From Candidatus Azophilus lithoversatilis (GTDB lineage Bacteria; Pseudomonadota; Gammaproteobacteria; Pseudomonadales; Azotimanducaceae), in contig JAQAJJ010000009.1 of the NCBI GenBank assembly GCA_028278675.1, forward strand, positions 23,946-87,945: 64,000 nt of DNA, in the 5' to 3' direction. A program made the position numbers and the translations under genes. Below the pieces are notes generated by a model, which was not told the DNA's origin, ran no database searches, and worked only from the letters and a program-made list of their open reading frames with translations. Shown here piece after piece: positions 19,501-27,302 of this stretch (the first letter of the stretch is position 1; each line of letters starts with the position of its first letter).

Positions 19501-19669
19501 GTGGAGCGCCGGGGCGGGCGCCGACGTCATGAAACGCATCGCCGCTCCCCTGGTCGGGGGCGTGCTCACTTCGGGCTTGGTCGTGCTGTTCCTCTATCCG
19601 GCCGTGTACTACCTGTGGAAGGCCCGCGAGTTGCCACGGTCGGTCCAAGCAACCAACGATTCGGATTAG
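16541..19669 (+). CDS. cusA: heavy-metal RND efflux pump, CusA type
   Basis: 1042-residue proton-driven pump of the heavy-metal RND group. It has twelve expected membrane helices and two large periplasmic loops. TM4 carries GTLVDASIVMVENAHNH with Asp403 at the proton-relay position of CusA Asp405. RIDMLSTGIRTPVGIKV is the diagnostic segment of the CusA/CzcA group. Substrate Cu(I)/Ag(I) is inferred from the CusB-like adaptor. The gene ends overlapping the convergent carboxyltransferase by 4 bases. Confidence 0.93.
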   Translation: MFERIIGASIRNRILVVLAALIVTILGIQALHRASFDAIPDLSDVQVIVYTEHPGQAPRIVEDQVTYPLTTQLLGVPQAQTVRGYSFFGFSLVHVIFEDGTDLYWARSRVLETLNTAGHRLPQDLTPSLGPDATGVGWAFMYVLNSDRHDLGELRSIQDWFLGRELASVSGVAEVASIGGFVRQYQIRVDPNRLRAFGISIAEIRTAVQRSNSDVGGRVLEAAEKELMIRGLGTIDSPQDLETIALGVDAAGTPILLGDVAAVDIGPEMRRGVAEWDGQGETVGGIVVVRHGAGTQQVIKDVKARLDELENSLPDGVEIEVAYDRTALIDRTIDSLTVTLSQQLAIVGLVCLVFLFHVRSALVAVVTLPLAILATFVALSFQGLSLNIMSLGGIAVAIGTLVDASIVMVENAHNHLARDQGRRPHWQVVAEATREVGPTLFFALLVITVSFLPVFALEAQEGRLFKPLAFTKTYAMAAAALLSVTLVPVLVGYWVRGRLRPLNQQPINRLLVGLFRPMLAGAMRFKGLVLGAAILGLALTALPWARLGSEFMPKLWEGDLLYMPTTLPGISITKATEVLQQTDRILSAFPEVEHVFGKLGRADTATDPAPLSMIETTILLKPEREWRPGMTPERLTQEMDAAIQVPGLTNAWTMPIKTRIDMLSTGIRTPVGIKVGGPDLAELERLGKAIEAVVRALPGTASVYAERVMGGNYLDFHIDRDAIARYGLTVGDVQDVIQTAIGGANVTTAVEGLARYPVNLRYSRELRDDLPALHAVLVPTLAGPHIPLGRLARIEHAVGPSSIKSEGAKPNAWIHVDVRDIDVGAYVEQARAAIAAQIALPPGYTLAWSGQYQHMQRAERRLALVIPLTLLLIAAIIYASRKSIAETVLVLAGAPFALTGAVWLLHALDYNLSVAVWVGIIALAGLYAETATVLLLYLDLSVREHRQRGLLTDRAALARAIQDGATQRLRPILMTIATDVIGLLPIMWSAGAGADVMKRIAAPLVGGVLTSGLVVLFLYPAVYYLWKARELPRSVQATNDSD

Positions 19670-21219
19670 GGCCGCATGGGGAAGTGGACGGGGGCCGTCA
19701 GGCGGTCGAGCTGGGGTTGAATCCAGTCGATCCAGCGGCACAGGTAAGGGCGGGTCTCACGCGGATCGATCAGCTCATGCACCGCAAAGGACTCGGCTCG
19801 AGGAAAGGGGGAGCGGGCGCTGCGCAATCGCTCCTCGAGTTCGCGACGCTTGGCGTCGGAGTCCTGGGCGGCAGCGATTTCGCGATGAAAGGCCACCGCC
19901 ACCCCGCCTTCCAACGGCAGTGCGCCGGACTCCACCGAGGGCCACGCCAGCACATAGGCGCCCGGCGCGTAGTGGGCGGCGGTGGCGACGCCAAAGCCCT
20001 TGTGAACCTGAACCACCGCCCAAGGGATGCTGGCTTGGGACGCAGCCGCGACCGCCGCCATGCCGTAACGGATGGTGCCCGCCGCCTCCGCCTCCGGCCC
20101 GATCATGAACCCAGGCTGATCGACGAAGTTGACAACCGGCACATGGAAGCTGTCGCAGGTCTCCACGAAGCGGCGGTACTTTTGGGCGGCTTCGGCGGTC
20201 ATGGCGCCGGCATAGTGGCGGTTGTCGTTGGCGAGCACGCCCACCGGCTGGCCGGCCAGGCGGGCAAAGGCGCAGATCTGACTTGGGCCATAGGTGGCGC
20301 CCACCTCAAACAGCGACTCCCGATCGACGATCAGCTTTAGGATGGCCCGCATGTCGAACGGGGCGTTGGCGTCGCGAGGTACCGCGTCAAGCAGTTCCGG
20401 GGCCATGCGCTCCGGGTCATCATCCGCAGCCACGCGCGGAGCGCGCTCCCAAACCGATGCGGGCAGATAGCTCAGGAATTGCCGAATCTGGCGAAACGCA
20501 TCGCCCTCATCGGCGGCGATGTTGTCCACTACGCCGCTTGAAGCGTGAACGTCGGCACCACCGAGTTGCTCCTTGGTGAGATTGACCCCCAACGCCCGCC
20601 GCACCAGCGCCGGGCCGCCAATCAACACTTGGGCGGTGCGCCGGGTCATCACTGCAAAATGGGAGGCCACTAGGCGACCCGCAGGGAATCCCGCCACTGG
20701 ACCCAAGGCCGCGGAGGCGATGGGCACTTGGCCCATGGCATCGGCGATGATGCGAAAGCGAGGTTCGGAGAAAACCGGCTCACCAGTGGTGCCGCCCTTG
20801 CGGCCGGAACCCTTGACGCTGCCGCCGCCGCCTTCGAGCAGGCGCACGAGCGGCACCCGGTACTGGCAGGCGAGATGTTCCGCGTAAACGCTCTTGCGCA
20901 GCCCGGCGGCATTGGGCGAGCCGCCCTTGAGGGTGAAGTCCTCGCCGCCAACCACCACCCGGCGGTCGTCAATCTTGCCGAAACCGACCACGTAGTTGCC
21001 AGGCACGTAGCCGATCATCTGCTCCTTGTCGTCGTAGTCGGGCACCGCAGTGGCTTGGCCGTGCTCCTGAAACGTGCCGCGGTCAAGCAATGCGTCGATG
21101 CGTTCGCGAACCGTCAGCCGACCCTTGGCGTGCTGACGGGCGATGCCTTCCTTACCGCCCTGCTGACGCGCCAAGTGGCGCCGCTGGGCCAGTTCCTTGA
21201 CCTCGCTTTCCCAACTCAC
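19666..21219 (-). CDS. acyl-CoA carboxylase, carboxyltransferase (beta) subunit
   Basis: 517-residue biotin-dependent carboxyltransferase with two crotonase-like halves, as in propionyl-CoA or methylcrotonyl-CoA carboxylase beta chains. Visible segments include LTVRERIDALLDRGTFQE, FTLKGGS, KGSGRKGGTTGEP, and VPVVNFVDQPGFMIGPEAE near the acyl-CoA/biotin site. No biotin carboxylase or biotin carrier gene is adjacent, so the partner must be elsewhere. It lies last in a minus-strand group with an enoyl-CoA hydratase and two SDRs. Substrate cannot be told from sequence. Confidence 0.87.
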   Translation of the reverse strand: MSWESEVKELAQRRHLARQQGGKEGIARQHAKGRLTVRERIDALLDRGTFQEHGQATAVPDYDDKEQMIGYVPGNYVVGFGKIDDRRVVVGGEDFTLKGGSPNAAGLRKSVYAEHLACQYRVPLVRLLEGGGGSVKGSGRKGGTTGEPVFSEPRFRIIADAMGQVPIASAALGPVAGFPAGRLVASHFAVMTRRTAQVLIGGPALVRRALGVNLTKEQLGGADVHASSGVVDNIAADEGDAFRQIRQFLSYLPASVWERAPRVAADDDPERMAPELLDAVPRDANAPFDMRAILKLIVDRESLFEVGATYGPSQICAFARLAGQPVGVLANDNRHYAGAMTAEAAQKYRRFVETCDSFHVPVVNFVDQPGFMIGPEAEAAGTIRYGMAAVAAASQASIPWAVVQVHKGFGVATAAHYAPGAYVLAWPSVESGALPLEGGVAVAFHREIAAAQDSDAKRRELEERLRSARSPFPRAESFAVHELIDPRETRPYLCRWIDWIQPQLDRLTAPVHFPMRP

Positions 21220-21275
21220 GGGGAACGCCCCACCGCCATTGCCGGATAGTCAACCAAGCCCCTGCAACGGACCGG

Positions 21276-22073
21276 TCAGTCCTCGAACTCCGGGACGCGC
21301 TTCTCGAAATTAGCCCGCACCGCCTCCATTTGATTGGGCGAACCGATCAGGGCCGTCTGCAGGGCGGCCTCCAGTTCCAAGCCAGTGCGCTCATCGGCGT
21401 GCCAACTGGTCTCGAACAGTCGCTTGCCGGCGCGCACCGCATCTGGCGACTTGCTGGCGATTTCCTGTGCGAGTTCCATGGCCGCGGCGTGGGGATCTTC
21501 CGCCACATGCGTCACCAGCCCCGCCTGGCGGGCCTGTTCCCCGTTCAGCACCCGCCCAGTGAAAGCGAGCTCCTTTGCCAAGTCCAAGGGAACAAGGTCG
21601 CGCAAGGTCTGGGTGATGCTCATGTCGGGAATCAGACCCCACTTTATTTCCATGACGGAAATCTTGACATCCGGGGCGGCGAAGCGGATGTCCGCGCCCA
21701 AGGCAATCTGGCAACCGCCGCCGTAGGCGACGCCGTGCAGCGCGGCGATGGTCGGCACCGGCAGCCGCTTCCAGACGTAGGCCGGGCGCTGGGCCCGGTT
21801 CTCCGGTCTTTCGCCGCGGCTCAGCAAGCTGTCACCCGTCTGACGATCAGGATCGGTCAATCCCCGCATGCTGGCCATGTCCAGGCCAGCGCAAAATCCC
21901 CGCCCGTTGCCGGACAGCACCACCGCCCGAACCTCCTTGGCCTGGGCCAAACGCTCCCCGGCGTCAATGATCGCCTTGAACATGTCCGGACTAAGCGCGT
22001 TGTACTTCTCGGGCCGGTTGAGGCGCACATCGGCCACCCCATCATTGATCTCGACAGTCACTAGATCAGTCAT
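21276..22073 (-). CDS. enoyl-CoA hydratase/isomerase family protein
   Basis: 265 residues from ATG 22073, preceded by AAAGGGAAC. Crotonase fold: VRLNRPEKYNALSPDMF at the N-terminus, the first oxyanion-hole region GNGRGFCAGLDM, and the second GVAYGGGCQIALGADIR. The candidate catalytic acid lies in MEIKWGLIPDM. It is likely in beta-oxidation or degradation of an unsaturated acyl-CoA, with the neighbouring carboxyltransferase and SDRs. Confidence 0.87.
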   Translation of the reverse strand: MTDLVTVEINDGVADVRLNRPEKYNALSPDMFKAIIDAGERLAQAKEVRAVVLSGNGRGFCAGLDMASMRGLTDPDRQTGDSLLSRGERPENRAQRPAYVWKRLPVPTIAALHGVAYGGGCQIALGADIRFAAPDVKISVMEIKWGLIPDMSITQTLRDLVPLDLAKELAFTGRVLNGEQARQAGLVTHVAEDPHAAAMELAQEIASKSPDAVRAGKRLFETSWHADERTGLELEAALQTALIGSPNQMEAVRANFEKRVPEFED

Positions 22074-22128
22074 GTTCCCTTTCCATTGGCTATGTTGGTG
22101 GCCGTGCAATGTAGCACGGCGCAGTTTC

Positions 22129-22959
22129 CTAGAAGAAGTAGCTGCCCCCATTCGCCACCAGCACGGATCCGGTGCACATACTGGAGGCGTCGCTGGCCAG
22201 CCAGCAAACCGCTTGGGCGATTTCGTCGGGCTCCGCCATGCGCCCGAGGGGAATGGCGTCTTCCATGTCGCGGATCCAGGCTTCGGGAATGCCGTCCATG
22301 ATGGGCGTGTTGGTCGGGCCGGGCGCCACGGCGTTCACCCGAATGCGCCGCGATCCCAGTTCCCGCGCCAAGCCGCGGGTGAATCCGATCAGAGCCGACT
22401 TGCTGGTCACATAGTGAATGGGGCCTTCACCGGATTGGGCGGCGGTGGAAGAGATGTTAATGATTGAACCGGCAATCCCAGCCTTGATCATGGAGCGCAC
22501 CGCCGCCCGGGCGCAATGAAAGGCACCGTCCAGATTCACGCCCATCACCCCACGCCAGCCTTCGTCCTCCATGAAGACAATGTGGTCGATGTGGGTCTCG
22601 GCCGCTTCCCCGGCTTCACGCTCGGCGTTGCGCTCCGCCATGAGCGCGTACATCTGATCGCTGCCGTCGGCGGCGGCGCGGCCAATCCCGGCATTGTTGA
22701 GGAGCACGCTCACCGGTCCCAATTCCGCTTCCACCCGATCAAACGCCTCGTTCACCGCGGCGCTGACGCTGACGTCACAGCGCAACGCGAGCGAGCGTCC
22801 CCGGAGGCCGGCGATGGTTTCCGTTGCGCCCGCCTCGTTCAGGTCCAGGGCCGCAACAGCCGCGCCCCGCTCCGACAGCAGCCGCGTCGCGGCGCGGCCC
22901 ATGCCTTGGCCGGCACCGGTGACCACGGCGACCTTGCCCTTAAGAGATTGATCGCTCAT
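22129..22959 (-). CDS. short-chain dehydrogenase/reductase
   Basis: 276-residue classical SDR: TGAGQGMGRAA cofactor motif, NNAGIG, catalytic Ser in INISSTAAQSG and YVTSK active site, then VNAVAPGPTNTP. An insert of about 20 residues (ALMAERNAEREAGEA) lies between NNAG and the helix before the active site, longer than in most SDRs. It starts 29 bases downstream of the next SDR in the same orientation. Substrate unknown. Confidence 0.83.
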   Translation of the reverse strand: MSDQSLKGKVAVVTGAGQGMGRAATRLLSERGAAVAALDLNEAGATETIAGLRGRSLALRCDVSVSAAVNEAFDRVEAELGPVSVLLNNAGIGRAAADGSDQMYALMAERNAEREAGEAAETHIDHIVFMEDEGWRGVMGVNLDGAFHCARAAVRSMIKAGIAGSIINISSTAAQSGEGPIHYVTSKSALIGFTRGLARELGSRRIRVNAVAPGPTNTPIMDGIPEAWIRDMEDAIPLGRMAEPDEIAQAVCWLASDASSMCTGSVLVANGGSYFF

Positions 22960-22988
22960 CGCCCTGGCTCCCTCTGAAACTGACCGGG

Positions 22989-23777
22989 CTACGCGGTGGG
23001 CGGCGGCGGGACCACGAGCTGCGCTGCCTTGCCGCCGTCAACGGACAGGCAGACGCCGGTCACGTAGCTCGCCTCGTCGGAAAGAAGAAACGCGACCGCC
23101 GCTGCCACCTCTTCCGGCTCGCCGAGTCGGTTCATGGGCACCCCGCCTGCCACCGCTTCGGTGTAGCCCGGCACATCCCCCAACGCTTCGGCGGTGCTCG
23201 GCGTGGCGATGACGCCGGGCGCCACCGCATTGACGCGCACGCCATGGGTTGCGCCCTCCATGGCCGCGCACTTGGAAAAGTGAATGAGCGCCGCCTTGGA
23301 AGCGGAATAGGCCGCCATGTTGTCGATGGCCAGCAGCCCATTGATCGATGCGACGTTGACTATGGCGCCCCGGCCCTGCGCCTCCATAATCCCCAAAGCG
23401 GCTTGGGTCGCGACGAAAGCCGCATCAACGTTGATGCGAAAGTCCTGCTGAAACGCCGTGAGGCTGGTGTCCCCAATGGCGCTCCAGCCGACGTTCATGG
23501 CGTTGTTGACCAGAAAATCAAAGCGCCCATGGCGACCCTCAATCCGGCGGATCAGGGCCTGCAGCGCCGGCGCATCGGCCACGTCAAGCTGTTGCGCACT
23601 GGCTCGCTCCCCCAAGCGATCCCGTGCCGCGGCCAACGCCTGCCCCCGTCGACCGCAGATGGTCACCGCGGCACCTTCCCCAGCCAACCGGCTGGCGATG
23701 GCGAGGCCAATGCCCTCGCTGCCGCCAGTCACCAAACCGACACGGCCTGCAAATCGTTCCAAGCCCGGCCTCCGCAC
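22989..23777 (-). CDS. short-chain dehydrogenase/reductase
   Basis: 262-residue classical SDR: TGGSEGIGLAIA, NNAMNVGW in place of the usual NNAG, active-site Ser in VNVASINGLLA, YSASK, and VNAVAPGVIATPS. First gene of the minus-strand acyl-CoA group. About 75 bases further upstream the CTAGCCCG palindromic element and the divergent ligase begin. Substrate unknown. Confidence 0.83.
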   Translation of the reverse strand: MRRPGLERFAGRVGLVTGGSEGIGLAIASRLAGEGAAVTICGRRGQALAAARDRLGERASAQQLDVADAPALQALIRRIEGRHGRFDFLVNNAMNVGWSAIGDTSLTAFQQDFRINVDAAFVATQAALGIMEAQGRGAIVNVASINGLLAIDNMAAYSASKAALIHFSKCAAMEGATHGVRVNAVAPGVIATPSTAEALGDVPGYTEAVAGGVPMNRLGEPEEVAAAVAFLLSDEASYVTGVCLSVDGGKAAQLVVPPPPTA

Positions 23778-23853
23778 TTTCCGCCGTTCCGAGTGTTGGG
23801 TTAGTCTAACCGCGCAAACTGGGCGTGGATAGGCGGGTTCGCATCCCGCTGCG

Positions 23854-23999
23854 CTAGCCCGGATAGTTCACCAAGCCGCTTATCCAACATTGGAATGCGA
23901 TTGAATTTCAATAAGTTGCCGTGTGCTTTTGGGGACATCGCATGGCGCAAACCGCGCTGGCCGCGATCATCGCGGCCCTTGGTGAAATATCCGGGCTAG
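23854..23999. repeat. palindromic element, CTAGCCCG family, copy 2
   Basis: The left arm CTAGCCCGGATAGTTCACCA (23854 onward) is the inverse of the right arm at 23978-23999 at 21 of 22 positions. Next to the right arm is a perfect hairpin, GGCCGCGAT-C-ATCGCGGCC (23959-23977). The outer motif matches the element at 10684-10871. It ends 14 bases before the ligase start, so it contributes to that gene's leader. Confidence 0.75.
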
Positions 24000-24013
24000 T
24001 CTGGGGGATTGAT

Positions 24014-25699
24014 ATGGACGCCACATGGGAAGCCGCCGCCGCAGCCTTCAGCATCCGCGAGAAGCCTCGCGGCGGGCACAAGGTGCGCGTGTTCGCCGAA
24101 AACCACGCTTACTTAAGCCAAACTTTCAAGTGCTTGGCCACCTATGGGTCGCGCGAGTTCATTGTTCATGAAAACGTCCGGTTGACCTTCGCCGAATGCC
24201 GCGTCCAGGCCGGTCGCCTCGCCCACCATCTGGCCAACGAATGCGCCATTGAGCCCGGCGACCGCATCGGCCTCGTCCTGCCCAACTCGCCCGAGTGGAT
24301 GCTCAGCTTCATCGCCATCAGCGCCATCGGCGCGGTGCCGGCGTTGATCAACGCCCGGGCGGGCGCGGATGAGGTCAACCACTGCCTGTCCTCGACCCAA
24401 TGCCGGCTGTGCCTTCACGAGCGCAACGACTTGGCCACCGGCATCGACGCCCTGACCTTGAAGGAAACGCGGCATATCTTGTTCGACGGGGAGCGGACCC
24501 CTCGCGCTCCCCAAGCTGAAGGATCGTCCGCCGAGTTGGAGCAGCCGCTGCCCGAAACGCCGCGCGGTCCGGACGATGAGGCGCTGCTGATGTTCACCAG
24601 CGGCACCACCGGGCTGCCCAAGGGCGCCTCCCTGTCCCATGAGGGGGTGCTGACCGCGCTCAAGACCATCGAGTACTCCGGAGCGCTCATCGCCAAGGGC
24701 ATGGCCGACGCTTTCGGCATCGACTACCGAACCCTTGCCGAGATGCGGCCACCACCGGTCAACCTGCTGATTTTCCCGCTGTTTCACGTCAGCGGCTGTC
24801 ATGCGGTGTTCCTCACCAGCCTGCTGCAGGGCGGCAAGGTCGTGCTCATGACGCGCTGGAACGCCGAAGAGGCCGCAGCGCTCATGGCGCGGGAACGGGT
24901 GACCGCCTTTCCGGCGGTGCCCACCATGCACCGAGATTTGCTTCGCCTCGAAACACTGGAAAAACACGATCTTTCCAGCCTTACCAGCCTGTCTGTGGGT
25001 GGGCAGGCGACACCGTCCGCGCTGCTCGCCGACATCCATCGCGCCTTTCCCTCCGCGGTCATGGGAACCGGCTACGGCATGACCGAGAGCAACGGCACGG
25101 TGACGCTGATGATCGGCTCGGAGTTCATCGACAATCCCCGCTCGGCAGGTCGCCCCGTGTCAACCGTTGACGTCGAAGTCCGCGACGATCAGGGCAAGGT
25201 CCTGCCCCCAAACGCGACCGGCGAACTCCACATTCGGGGTTCGACGCTAATGACCGGCTACGTCAACTCCGAGCATCCCGCCTTTGACGCCAAGGGCTGG
25301 TTTGCCACCGGCGACCTCGGCACCGTCAATGAGGAAGGCTTGGTCCATATCGTTGACCGCAAGACCGACATGGTGATTTCCGGCGGTGAGAACATCTACT
25401 GCGCCGAAGTCGAACGGGTCATGGGCCAACATCCCAGCGTCCGCGAAAGCGCGGCGTTCGGGCTGCCCGATGAGCGGCTCGGCGAAAAGCTGGTCGCCAC
25501 CGTTGTGCCCCATCCGAACGGTGAACTGACCGAAGCCGCTCTGATCGACCACTGCGCAAGCCGCTTGGCCAAGCACAAGGTGCCCAAACTGTTGCGCATT
25601 CAGCGCCACCCATTGCCGCGCAACGCCTCTGGCAAAGCCATCAAGGCGGAGGTCAGGCAGGAATATCTTGCCAGCCTACGCCGTGCGGACCGGGGTTAG
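24014..25699 (+). CDS. AMP-forming acyl-CoA ligase (ANL superfamily)
   Basis: 561 residues from ATG 24014 with GGGGA just upstream. An in-frame ATG at 23921 is rejected because those codons lie inside the palindromic element. Adenylation motifs: FTSGTTGLPKGASLSH (P-loop), GYGMTES, FATGDLG, and the catalytic lysine in NASGKAIK. It activates a carboxylic acid to its CoA thioester, feeding the divergent acyl-CoA genes. Residues about 162-167 (TPRAPQ) are encoded by a 23-base sequence that recurs at 51167. Confidence 0.88.
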   Translation: MDATWEAAAAAFSIREKPRGGHKVRVFAENHAYLSQTFKCLATYGSREFIVHENVRLTFAECRVQAGRLAHHLANECAIEPGDRIGLVLPNSPEWMLSFIAISAIGAVPALINARAGADEVNHCLSSTQCRLCLHERNDLATGIDALTLKETRHILFDGERTPRAPQAEGSSAELEQPLPETPRGPDDEALLMFTSGTTGLPKGASLSHEGVLTALKTIEYSGALIAKGMADAFGIDYRTLAEMRPPPVNLLIFPLFHVSGCHAVFLTSLLQGGKVVLMTRWNAEEAAALMARERVTAFPAVPTMHRDLLRLETLEKHDLSSLTSLSVGGQATPSALLADIHRAFPSAVMGTGYGMTESNGTVTLMIGSEFIDNPRSAGRPVSTVDVEVRDDQGKVLPPNATGELHIRGSTLMTGYVNSEHPAFDAKGWFATGDLGTVNEEGLVHIVDRKTDMVISGGENIYCAEVERVMGQHPSVRESAAFGLPDERLGEKLVATVVPHPNGELTEAALIDHCASRLAKHKVPKLLRIQRHPLPRNASGKAIKAEVRQEYLASLRRADRG

Positions 25700-25817
25700 A
25701 TTTCCGGCACCCTGAACACTTTCGACCGCAAACGTTTCGAGGCGGCACGCCTTCGGTCCGAGGAATCTGTCCTACTCAACAGGAGTTTCGCGCCAGCGAA
25801 ACCACAATGCGAACCCC

Positions 25818-25880
25818 AGGAGCCTGCGCCGCAGGAAGTCGCGAAAGCGGAAATTCGAAGCGAACCGCAGCTTTGCGCCG
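25818..25880. repeat. AGGAGCCT-family palindromic element, partial copy B
   Basis: AGGAGCCTGCGCCGCAGGAA and the following 40 bases match the left part of copies at 10872 and 43433 closely; the right arm is missing. CCTGCGCCGCAGG within it is itself a hairpin. Just upstream, GTTTCGCGCCAGCGAAAC (about 25786-25803) forms another, similar to one near 39186. The whole 25700-25949 gap otherwise shows no gene. Confidence 0.6.
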
Positions 25881-25949
25881 GCTTGAGGGCATCCTGCCTC
25901 CGCTCCGTTGAAGGCTGAACGCCGTTCCCCGCACACTACCGCAACCAAG

Positions 25950-27101
25950 TCATAGCGGCGTCTTGGGTTCCATGCCGAGCATGACCCGGCCAACGACCTC
26001 ATAGGTCGGCCGAGCCACCATGATGTGCTGCGTGGCGACGTGCGCATCCCGGAAGCAGCGCTGCAGAACGTTGCTGCGATAGATCGACGTGCCGCCGGCG
26101 GCGTGGTAGAGCAGGTCAACCGCCTCGGCCGCCGACCAAGCGTTGTTGGTGGCCGCCAGCCTCAGTTGGCCTTTGACCTCAGTATCCAAGCGGTCCAAGC
26201 GCTCGGCCTGCTGCCAAGCCCGATCGATGGCCTCAAGGGTCAGCGCCCGGCCCGAAGCCACCAGCGCCTCGGCTCGCGCGAGGTCATGCTGGGTGCTGCC
26301 CCGTTGGGCCAGCGTGCGCCGGCTGCCGCTCGGCCGCTTGCCGCCGGCCAACTCCACAAACGCGCCGATGGCGTTACGGGCAATGCCCAAGCTGACCGCA
26401 GAGACGCCGAGGGCCAGCAGGCCGAAAAACGGGAAGCGGTAGAGGGCCGCATCAAGTCGTGGAGGTGCGCCCAACGCCACCCAGCGTCCCTCCGGCACGA
26501 ACGCGTCACGCACCTCGATATCGTTGCTGCCGGTTCCGCACAACCCGGACGTATGCCAACTGTCGTGAATCTCCACGTCGCGCGCCTCAAAAAACGGCAG
26601 GATCACTTCCTTGCCGCCTTGGGCCGTCCGGCGCGGCTCACCGTTCTCCACCAGCACCGAACCACCGCAGATCCACTGCGAGACCTGTGAAGCGCTGCCA
26701 AACGACCAGCGACCGCTGACCCGAACCCCGCCCGGCACCATTTGCGCCCGGCCATTCGCCGCAGTCACGCCAGTGACAATGGCGTTCGGGTCGGCGGCGA
26801 ACATCGCCCGCGCCGGGTCGTCCGCCAGCGTGGCCGCCAGCAATCCCGTGCTGGCGGCAATCATATGGCACCAGCCCACCGAGCCGTCCGCCTCGGCGGT
26901 GGTCATGACCGCATCAAAGAACTCGCGCGGATGAACCTGCCCGCCGCCGTACCGGGTCGGCACTAGCGCTCGAAACAAACCGGCGCCGGCCATTCGAGCA
27001 GCCAAGTCCTTCGGCATGCGCCGACAAGCTTCGATGTCCGCAGCCCGCCCCCGAATTTCCTCCGCAAAGCCCAACGCCCCGGCAACCGTGTCGCCCGCCA
27101 T
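25950..27101 (-). CDS. acyl-CoA-dehydrogenase-fold flavin-dependent hydroxylase (HsaA/HpaB-type)
   Basis: 383 residues from ATG 27101 (an upstream GTG at 27122 adds 7). Acyl-CoA dehydrogenase fold with the type-2 C-terminal domain of two-component flavin monooxygenases such as HsaA: ARMAGAGLFRALVPTRYGGG at the N-terminus, GWCHMIAAST, WSFGSASQVSQWICGG for flavin, and YHAAGGTSIY near the end. Known members hydroxylate phenols or catabolic intermediates using reduced flavin from a separate reductase, which is not seen nearby. It could instead be a true dehydrogenase. Confidence 0.72.
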   Translation of the reverse strand: MAGDTVAGALGFAEEIRGRAADIEACRRMPKDLAARMAGAGLFRALVPTRYGGGQVHPREFFDAVMTTAEADGSVGWCHMIAASTGLLAATLADDPARAMFAADPNAIVTGVTAANGRAQMVPGGVRVSGRWSFGSASQVSQWICGGSVLVENGEPRRTAQGGKEVILPFFEARDVEIHDSWHTSGLCGTGSNDIEVRDAFVPEGRWVALGAPPRLDAALYRFPFFGLLALGVSAVSLGIARNAIGAFVELAGGKRPSGSRRTLAQRGSTQHDLARAEALVASGRALTLEAIDRAWQQAERLDRLDTEVKGQLRLAATNNAWSAAEAVDLLYHAAGGTSIYRSNVLQRCFRDAHVATQHIMVARPTYEVVGRVMLGMEPKTPL

Positions 27102-27302
27102 GCCCACTCCCGTTCCCGACACTACAGCATGGGATTATTGCGGATCGGCTAAAGCGAAGAAACCGTTGAGTTCGGCAACAATTCAAAGGCGCCCCAGGGT
27201 CCGACGTGGCGGGCCGTTGACGACAAAGCCACAACGCCGCCAACGCATCCGCCAACGACCAGCCACAGGGCGTTGCCGCACCGTGCCAAGGGTCGAAACG
27301 GC

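Noticed and set aside
23921..24013. N-terminal extension of the acyl-CoA ligase from ATG 23921
   Set aside because: These codons lie in the palindromic repeat, and a ribosome site precedes ATG 24014.
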